From: Neonectria sp. B-13
Taxonomy: Eukaryota; Ascomycota; Sordariomycetes; Hypocreales; Nectriaceae
Assembly: GCA_002682825.1 (NCBI GenBank)
Contig: NOKP01000011.1
Location: 372,420 to 436,419 of the forward strand
Length of the DNA stretch: 64,000 nt
Direction of reading: 5' to 3'
The translations under genes were made by a program, and so were the position numbers. Within the stretch, counting starts at the first letter, position 1, and every line of letters starts with the position of its first letter. The notes beneath the pieces are model-generated. The model ran no database searches. It had not been told where the DNA came from and saw only the letters and a list, made by a program, of their open reading frames with translations. Below are positions 57,121 through 64,000 of this stretch, one piece after another.

Positions 57121-58949
57121 ATGTCGACCTTCACTCCCCAGCTTAAAGATGCCTCATTGTTCCAGGGCAAGAACTGGATCAATAACCAATGGGTCGAGTC
57201 GGTCTCAGGCAAGAGATTCGACGTCACCGGTATGCACCCATCCCGCTATCTCTCAGTGCTCCATCCAAATCCCCGCAGAACCCATACTGACCTGCGCATT
57301 TACACACAATTCCAGACCCGGCCACTGGTGCCCTGATCGGTTCCTGCCCCGAATCCACCGCTCAAGATGCGGAGACGGCCATTCGCGCCGCCGCCGACGC
57401 GCTTCCCGGTTGGCGCTCCCGCACCGGTCGAGAGCGCTCGCGCATCCTGCGTCGCTGGTTCGACCTCGTCATGGAGAATAAGGAGGATCTGGCCACCTTG
57501 ATCACCTGGGAGAACGGCAAGGCCAAGCCTGATGCTCTGGGCGAGGTCTCCTTTGCTGCCAGCTTCCTCGAGTGGTATTCCGAGGAGGCCGCTCGCATCT
57601 ACGGCGACGTCATCCCCCACAGCGCTCCCGGTTTCCGAACCTCCGTTATCAAGGAACCAGTTGGAGTTTGCGGTCTCATCACACCGTGCGTTTTGCTCCC
57701 CCGTTCGCGTGCAGCTTAGCACCCCAGACAGTGCCGAATGCTGATCCTACGTCATCTTTAGTTGGAACTTCCCCGCCGCCATGGTCACACGAAAGCTCGC
57801 CCCGGCCTTGGCTGCCGGTTGCACCGTCGTTGTCAAGACCGCCGGCGAGACCCCATTCGCTGCTAACGCCCTGGCCGTCTTGGGTGAGAGGGCAGGTGTT
57901 CCCGCGGGTGTTGTGAACATCGTGTCTGCCCTGAACAACACTCCCGAGATCGGACAGACGCTGTGTAGCTCGGAAATCGTCAAGAAGATCTCCTTCACGG
58001 GCTCGACGAGAGTTGGAAAGATCCTCATGCGCCAATCGAGCGACACTCTCAAGAAGCTCAGCCTCGAGCTCGGCGGAAACGCTCCTTTCATCGTTTTCGA
58101 CGATGCTGACCTCGACCTGGCCCTGACCGGTGTCATTGCCAGCAAGTTCAAGGTATCCGGCCAGACCTGCGTTTGCTCCAACCGTATCTTTGTGCAAAAG
58201 GGCATCTACGACAAGTTCATCACCAAGCTCAAGGAGGCCGTCGGCCAATTCCAAGTTGGACATGGCTTCGACGAGAAGACCACCCACGGCCCGCTCGTTA
58301 CCCCAGTGGCAGCGGACAGGGTGGCTGGTCTCGTTGAGGACGCTGTTAAGCTAGGTGCCAAGGTGGAGATTGGAGGCAAGAAGCGAACCGACCTGGGTGA
58401 GTCCAATGCTGAAAGCAACCATGCATTTGCTGCTTGTTAGATGCAAGAAAAACTACCTGGACTTGAAAACTAATGGTCACCCCTTAGGCCCCAACTTCTA
58501 CGAGCCAACCATCCTCAGCAACGTGGGCAACAACATGCGCCTCGTTTCAGAGGAGATCTTTGGCCCCGTGGCCCCCATCTTCTGTTTCGATACCGAGGAT
58601 GAGGTAATTGCAGCAGCCAACAAGTGCGACGTAGGATTAGCTTCATACATCTTTACCCAAGACCTCAACCGTGCTGCTCGCTTCACAGAGATGCTAGAGT
58701 ACGGCATGGTTGCTGTCAACACTGGCATCATCTCCGACGCAGCAGCCCCGTAAGTTCCTATCAAAACTTGTCTGTAACTTTTCTCAGAATAGTGTTGCTA
58801 ACTATTTTCTTTTTTGCTATTCTAGATTCGGTGGTATCAAACAGTCTGGTCTCGGCCGCGAAGGAAGCAAGTACGGCATTGAGGATTATCTCCAGACGAA
58901 GACCATTGTGACGGGCAACATCCAGGTGGTTCATCGATCATACTTATAA
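57121..58949 (+). CDS. succinate-semialdehyde dehydrogenase-like aldehyde dehydrogenase, 499 aa
   Basis: Five exons: 57121-57229, 57316-57685, 57762-58396, 58488-58749 and 58826-58949. ALDH landmarks include [41 protein letters not shown] (Glu about 262), then [17 protein letters not shown] (Cys about 296, with a second Cys two residues on, as in the redox-switch pair of SSADH) and [20 protein letters not shown]. This set is typical of SSADH (GabD/Uga2). The enzyme oxidises succinate semialdehyde to succinate with NAD(P)+, the last step of GABA use. The divergent amine oxidase could supply aldehydes. Substrate is inferred from family. No targeting leader is evident. Confidence 0.9.
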
Positions 58950-59537
58950 GTAGTTCAAAGGCATAAAAGCAATAAATAAGTAAAGATGAGGCTTTAAAAC
59001 GAAAAGTGGTCTTGCCATACTATCCCAGCATGTCTTCGCCTTTTTCTTACATGGTAATAAGCCAGGATCCAGACCACCCACTAACCCTGGTTTGCCAAGT
59101 TGTTTAAATAGTTACTGTAGACCATCATCAGACACTTCTGCGGGTCTCATTACGTGCTCCTATCTTGAAGCGCACTTATGATGAGGTGTTAGTTATGAAT
59201 TAAAAGGTGTCAGTTTGTCCTTTCACCCCTTTGGTTGCTGGAGTCAACCTAGATAACGGGAGAAGGTCCTTGTAACTAGGTCCCTCTCCTGGATATATAA
59301 CACTTTTATCCTTGCAGGTCCTTAAATACCAGCTTCCCGAGTTCACATTATTCCGCTTATTCTCTATTATATCCCTTGAGTAAAGTTGATTAAAACTTGG
59401 GCCAAGTAAAGTGATGATCGCTTCTTTCTTGCAACGGATTTGCAGCGAGATTCAGCCCAGACAATCGAATTAAAATTTAAGACCGTATAATTTTTCAAAC
59501 CCGGAACTCAGTTGTCCCGTATCTATTCTCAACCTAT
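58950..59537. other. convergent intergenic region, nothing recognised
   Basis: About 590 bp between convergent stops of the SSADH and oxidase genes. AT-rich, without repeats noted. Confidence 0.35.
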
Positions 59538-61418
59538 CTAGTACTGGTACAACGTGGATCCAAGAAGTGCAGAAGGCGCCAGATGAGCTGCCACTGGGTT
59601 CAACGACCCAAACTGTTCGAAAACTGCCGAGAGAGAGTTGTGTGCTGGTTGCAGACCGCCATCCACCCATCCACCAAGAAACGAGGTGCAATCGCTGTTG
59701 ATCAAAACCCGAGAACTCGTGTCGTTGAGCTTCTCATAGTCATAAAACATGGACGAGATATACGTGTCCTGTCCCGGCAATCCAAGGGAGAAAGCGCCGT
59801 ACGAGTATTCATCAAGCGGCCAGTGAATGAGGTAGACATCATCAGCTGTAACGGGGATGAGAAGATCAGCGTAGTCGGGATATTCGGTGTCTCGCATGAT
59901 TCTGGCGATCTGCTTCTTCAAGATTCCTAAAAGCTTCTGGGGATCCTGAATTGCCATGATTTGCTCAGAGAGGTCTTCCCAGGCATAGGTGAGAAGGACC
60001 ATGCCGTAGTCAGGATGGCCGTAGTCCAAGGTGTAGGCCTGCGGCAAGTTCGTGTCCGACAGGATGACTCGAGGGAAATCAGCCGACTGGCCCTCCCAGA
60101 ACTTTTTGGTTCGGACGAAGAGCTTGGAAGCGGAGGTCATGTGAAGGTCGGTAATGGCCCTGTTGACTTGCACCGACAAGATGGGATCACCGGAAGTTTC
60201 CGAGACTGGAGCCAATGCGTAGTTCATAGCTCGGCTGGTGGTTCCAACAATGACCAAGTCATAGTCAACATCCTCGAAGACGTCTTCCTCGTCAGAAGAT
60301 GTCTCTCTGACGGTGACAAAAGGAGGGCTGGAACTGTTGTCGCCACCACTGAGGACTTCCGCGACTGTTCCAAACTTGGTTGTGACTCCCAATTTCGTGG
60401 CCTTGTTCCAAATTGCAGTTGCGAGATCCCGGATGCCGGCTGGCTGGGCGCCATCGTCAGACACCTTAGCGAAGCTAGCTTGGTCCGATTCGAGGCCGTT
60501 GATGATCAACCGGAATATGGAGTTAAACCCGACTGAGTTGACAGGGCCAAAGCCGCCAGAACCTATGCCTAGAGTGCCAAAGCGTTCGAAGTCATCTTCA
60601 GTCCACACCTCCCCCCCTGGAATATCCCATTCGTGTCGACTGCCAAAGATGCGTTGGAGCGCAGTATAGAAACTGTCGTCTCCAAACTCATCCAGGTATT
60701 TCTGCCACTCCGGGACTGCAAGGGCGCGTGTAGTTACACTATCCGTGGAGCTGAGCCACTCCTTCAGCTGAGCAGCTGGGGCAATGGAGGATTGATTATC
60801 TCGGGACAGGCCCGCAGAAATGAGTTGGTCCCAACCATTGTTGACCTTCTCAAAGCCAACGGGAGGTACCTTCTCGTCGTCCCAGTTCTCGGCTACCTCC
60901 TGGTAGAAAACGATCGTGGGAACTTTGCCGGGATCAGGAAAATTCTGAATGAAGGTGAAGTTGAATGCTTTCGCGTAGTAGTAGAGTAGATCTTCCGAAG
61001 GCGGGAAGCGCATGGCGCCCATTTCGGCAACATTGACCCCATCAGGCATCAACTCGGACCGCAGCCGGCCTCCCACTGCATCAGTCGCCTCGATCAAGGT
61101 GACATTGGCGCCAGCTTTTGCCAGATTAAAAGCGAGCACCACATTGGTGATTCCCGCCCCCACGAGACCAACTGAGAAGTTCGAGGGAAGAGAGCCCAGC
61201 GGCTGGTCTATGTCGCCAGCAGCTTTGTTCCACTCCGAGTATACAAGCTGAGGTGTGTCCACCCAAGCTTGAGGACGAACTTCCTGCGTTTCAAGGTCAG
61301 AAGATGACTGTCTCCGAACTAACTGAGAGCTCGAAGCCTTCTCATTGTCAGGGATAGGGTTTCGTTTGTCGGTAAGCGCCATAGAGGCAATAATGTTCTT
61401 CCAGCTGAGATCAGGCAT
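59538..61418 (-). CDS. L-amino-acid oxidase, L-lysine alpha-oxidase-like, 626 aa
   Basis: Single exon. The FAD-binding start is VGLVGAGITNVVLAFNLAKA (about 83-102), then TLIEATDAVGGRLRS and the diagnostic VAEMGAMRFPPSEDLLYYYA, which is characteristic of the L-lysine/L-glutamate oxidase branch. Further marks are VIVGTTSRAMNYAL, WPLDEYSYGAFSLG, and INSDCTSFLGGWVDGGLQPA (FAD-binding C-terminus). The enzyme would oxidise an L-amino acid to keto acid, ammonia and hydrogen peroxide. About 80 N-terminal residues precede the flavin domain; related enzymes are made with a propeptide of similar size. I see no signal peptide, so its location is uncertain. Substrate specificity cannot be read from sequence alone. 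A second amine-oxidising flavoprotein (54128-56000) is nearby. Confidence 0.87.
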   Translation of the reverse strand: MPDLSWKNIIASMALTDKRNPIPDNEKASSSQLVRRQSSSDLETQEVRPQAWVDTPQLVYSEWNKAAGDIDQPLGSLPSNFSVGLVGAGITNVVLAFNLAKAGANVTLIEATDAVGGRLRSELMPDGVNVAEMGAMRFPPSEDLLYYYAKAFNFTFIQNFPDPGKVPTIVFYQEVAENWDDEKVPPVGFEKVNNGWDQLISAGLSRDNQSSIAPAAQLKEWLSSTDSVTTRALAVPEWQKYLDEFGDDSFYTALQRIFGSRHEWDIPGGEVWTEDDFERFGTLGIGSGGFGPVNSVGFNSIFRLIINGLESDQASFAKVSDDGAQPAGIRDLATAIWNKATKLGVTTKFGTVAEVLSGGDNSSSPPFVTVRETSSDEEDVFEDVDYDLVIVGTTSRAMNYALAPVSETSGDPILSVQVNRAITDLHMTSASKLFVRTKKFWEGQSADFPRVILSDTNLPQAYTLDYGHPDYGMVLLTYAWEDLSEQIMAIQDPQKLLGILKKQIARIMRDTEYPDYADLLIPVTADDVYLIHWPLDEYSYGAFSLGLPGQDTYISSMFYDYEKLNDTSSRVLINSDCTSFLGGWVDGGLQPAHNSLSAVFEQFGSLNPVAAHLAPSALLGSTLYQY

Positions 61419-61585
61419 TTTGAATTGAGTGAGTTGTCGAGTTGCTTAAAGTAGTGTCACTGAAAGTGTTGTAGCTGAGAGTGATGCTGTTTTGTCTATA
61501 ATTAAGAGCACTAGGCTACTACTTATACATCGCGGGCATTGTGTCTGGTCTTGGACATACTTTACATAGGAGAATTGCCATTGAG

Positions 61586-61797
61586 CGGCCGAGCCTACCG
61601 CCGGCCATGTCTCTATTTCGAAGGAACGTCGAGTCATGCTCATCTCAAATTGGGTTGTTCGGCCGAATTCAACTCGGGTGACAGTATGAGGCCTCCGATC
61701 TTGCCGCCGGCCATGGTCCTATTTCGAATAACCGTCGAGCCATTCTTATCTTAAATTAGTTCTTTGAGCCAAATTCAACTCGGGTTGTAGTATACAC
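61586..61797. repeat. 106-bp tandem duplication, two diverged copies
   Basis: The blocks CCGCCGGCCATG, CTATTTCGAA, CGTCGAGYCAT and AATTCAACTCGGGT recur at exactly 106 bp spacing. Copies differ by scattered C/T and G/A changes and the duplication lies just upstream of the oxidase gene start (61418). Confidence 0.75.
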
Positions 61798-62139
61798 TAC
61801 TGTTCGGGACGCTATCCCCTTTCGATTTGTCTGGCTTCCTTACGTTGTGCGGACTCTTCGGCAAATAGTTGGGTGGCTGCAAACTTGGTGCCCATTAAGT
61901 CATGACCCTGGGCCAATTATCTTACGATATATCTAGAACAGAGTTTTCAGCAAGCGTTATATTATTGAGGGTTGTTACTATCGACTTCTCTCGTGATTCA
62001 AGATCAAGGTCTTGTCAACGGCCCACATCGACCAATATGGAAACTGGCAAGTGTAGGGGTGTGTCGAATCCCGTATGTTTGATGAGTAGAACTCTCTATG
62101 CTTTCGCACTATCTCCAGTGCGGCTTCGCAAGCTAAGGA

Positions 62140-62750
62140 TTATGTTCATCACGCGATTTTGCACCCGTCACAACCACGACCTTAGAATACCTGAACTTTG
62201 ATAGCTCCAGCGGCTATGCCGGCATTTCAGATGAAACTGTTTAATCCTATGACATCTGGCCACGGCATATTATCACAAAGAAGGCAGTCCGGCCCTGCCG
62301 CGCACTTCAGGGTCAAGGGATTGATCCTAGGTTATCCGGCCGCGGCGGATGATTGTCATTGTCACTAGCAAGGTAGACGGGTCGGGCCGCAGCAGTCAGG
62401 GGTTGAGGATGTTCGTCACACCATGTTACGCCCGTCTTGGCTGTGACCTTAAGAGTCGCCGAACTCTAATAACTTAATCCGAGATGATTATCACAAAGAA
62501 GGTGGCCGGGCCGGGCCGCGTATCGCTAGGGTCAGGGGTGTTCATGACACAATGTTCCATGAACCCCCAAGCTCCACCACGTGGTCTCATGCCTGTCATA
62601 ACCACGACCTTGGAATCGCTGAACTTTAATAACCTCCAGCGGCTGGCTATGCCTGCCTTTAGCTTCAATCCTGGGTCATCTGGTCTTGATGGGCGGTTAT
62701 CATAAAGAAGGTGGCCAGGTCGGGCCGCGCGCCTCTATGGTTAAGAGTGA
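62140..62750. repeat. diverged tandem array, unit about 215 bp
   Basis: TATCACAAAGAAGG-type blocks followed by CCGG-rich GGCCGCG begin at about 62272, 62490 and 62699. The intervening block AACCACGACCTT...GAACTTTGATA...CCAGCGGC appears at about 62171 and 62601, with a decayed version near 62440. Spacing is 209-218 bp. A partial fourth unit may begin near 62355. Confidence 0.65.
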
Positions 62751-63572
62751 AGCATGGACTAGTTTGACAGCTTGTAGATATTTATAATAGGTCTAGGAAA
62801 ATATAGGCCAACTAAGCTAAAAATGCTTTTGATGTCGAGCCTGTACCAAAGAGGACATCTCAGCCGGTTAGCTCTCTACGAGAAGTGATTATTATATCAG
62901 TGCAACCCCTTCCGAAAGATACCGTAACAGCTTAGTGCAACTTCATTGTAAGTCACGTATGCACTTGATGCCCTTACGTACAAGTAAGCAAGCACATGTT
63001 TTTGCTCCTCGATAAGGCTTGTTAGATTGACTAAAGGATTGGTCGAAAGATTCGGTACTGAGCCCCTGGAAATAATGAGCGCGACCATATGTGGATTCTC
63101 CTGCAATTTTACAATACGACCCTGATCTATGGTCTGGGCCTCAGTGCTCGTCATTTTGGTGGGCTGAGAAAGTGCACTAGACCTAAAATGCCGACCTCCG
63201 AGAACAATGCTGGTGAAGGACAAGCATGTCGATGGAACAGAGCGATATTCGAAGTATCCAACTTCAGGACCGGGATGAACTTGAAGGGATTCAGTTAACG
63301 CCGTTGTCTTATCCCCAATTCAAGGGCTAAAAAGAACACTAACTTCTATTGGAAGGTTTCATCCGAACACGAATTGCGGATGTTAGGATGTGTAACTTTT
63401 ATCCTGATGGAACATTAGTAGAATCCGTGAGGAGGGCAATCAGTCGTTGATGTGCCGTGATGTCACGACTAAGAAGCTCATCGGGGTTAACGGGCAGGCA
63501 TAAAAAGCGTGTTAAGTCGCTCTCGATATAGTTCAATCTCAGCACCGTTAAACCAACAGGATTGTAACAGCC

Positions 63573-64000
63573 ATGAAGCTCCAAACCTCTCTTTTGGCAC
63601 TCTGCCCCACGGCCACGATAGCCCTTACGCTTCTGAATGGCACTCTTTTCCAATCGACCTTCTTGTCAGAATTACAAGACCAAGTCTTCCGAATTGGTGA
63701 CCTCCAGTACTTGGCTGTCACTTCGGATCCGGTCTTGTCCGTTCCGAGCGCGTTGGATCCTTCTCAGGGTCCAGTCACATACATCTCCGCTCTTTCTGCT
63801 ACTACAACCGGGGACCAGCTGAAAAAGATCATCAATGGTTCCTTGGGACAGGACGATGTCTTCATCGAAGGCTTCCTAGGAGATGTCCTTGTCAGCGCAA
63901 GTGGTCCCGAAGACCTCGATGCGTCAGTCATTGACTATCTCGAGGGCCTCGGGTCAAACATCATCTACGCCAATGCTGATGGGCCAACCACCTGCGGGAA
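63573..64000 (+). CDS. secreted protein, 5' part only (window ends inside)
   Basis: An open plus-strand frame runs from an ATG at 63573 to the window end without a stop (about 142 codons). The N-terminus MKLQTSLLALCPTATIALTL is a plausible signal peptide. It continues LSELQDQVFRIGDLQYLAVT, then GPVTYISALSATTTG, INGSLGQDDVFIEGFLGDVL and DASVIDYLEGLGSNIIYANA. The pattern of a short beta-rich domain after a signal peptide recalls the Arp1-type N-terminal domain found before fungal secreted amidases, but I cannot confirm this without the missing C-terminal part. The coding potential is clear; the family is a guess. Confidence 0.6.
   Translation, partial: MKLQTSLLALCPTATIALTLLNGTLFQSTFLSELQDQVFRIGDLQYLAVTSDPVLSVPSALDPSQGPVTYISALSATTTGDQLKKIINGSLGQDDVFIEGFLGDVLVSASGPEDLDASVIDYLEGLGSNIIYANADGPTTCG

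Larger units (their letters stand above)
61419..63572. other. 2.15-kb repeat-bearing intergenic region
   Basis: No gene was recognised. It holds a 106-bp tandem duplication and a diverged array of about 215-bp units, listed separately. A 108-codon minus-strand ORF at 62897-63223 has no domain. Confidence 0.45.

Noticed and set aside
62897..63223. 108-codon minus-strand ORF
   Set aside because: Looks somewhat protein-like but has no domain and sits next to the repeat array; not supported enough to call.

Overview
This window is nuclear DNA from a filamentous ascomycete (Pezizomycotina, probably Sordariomycetes and perhaps Hypocreales). The genes carry short introns of about 45-75 nt with GT-AG or occasional GC-AG borders and CTAAC-like branch sites. 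The families are typical of that group: Zn2Cys6 regulators with a fungal-specific domain, a PDR-type ABC-G transporter, a HET-domain relic, an SRPK-like kinase, DUF676-type hydrolases and fungal PD-(D/E)XK proteins. All gene models were built by eye by joining frames at splice sites. I found no tRNA, rRNA or intact transposon.

Left part (0-20 kb): a five-part accessory stretch. It has a DUF676/lipase-like hydrolase, a glutathione S-transferase with a possible mitochondrial leader, a PD-(D/E)XK nuclease-like protein, a GNAT acetyltransferase and an SRPK-like kinase. Between them lie broken genes: two short-chain dehydrogenase relics, a frameshifted GNAT, a HET-domain relic, a possible small-molecule-kinase relic and a frameshifted conserved protein. 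The lesions are mostly indels and stops, so this looks like a gene graveyard between living genes.

Middle (20.9-36.1 kb): a compact, detoxification-like or metabolite-related neighbourhood. It holds a full-size PDR ABC-G transporter (minus), two Zn2Cys6 regulators (plus), an old-yellow-enzyme flavin oxidoreductase (minus) and a classical SDR (plus) divergent from it. Five perfect TCCGCGGA palindromes, the sequence known in yeast as the pleiotropic drug response element, lie in the non-coding DNA of this block. They sit upstream of the transporter, the second regulator, and the shared OYE/SDR promoter. The only other copy I saw in the window is inside the kinase coding region. I propose a small regulon; this is the main novel observation.

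Right-middle (37-50 kb): a decayed conserved gene, a small secreted protein, a phosphotransferase-like protein, another decayed conserved gene, a PARL/PCP1-type mitochondrial rhomboid protease, and a divergent pair (a 665-aa charged, low-complexity protein and an FHA-domain kinase). That pair shares a promoter containing a 16-bp minisatellite with about nine copies.

Right part (50-61.5 kb): a catabolic-looking block. It holds a class II aldolase/adducin-family protein, a ketopantoate-reductase-family dehydrogenase, a RidA-flavin amine oxidase fusion divergent from a succinate-semialdehyde dehydrogenase, and an L-lysine-oxidase-like flavoprotein. The amine oxidase makes imine and then aldehyde, RidA domains hydrolyse imines, and SSADH oxidises the aldehyde, so a small amine/GABA degradation module is plausible. 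The last 2 kb holds diverged tandem repeats and the 5' end of a secreted protein gene cut by the window edge.
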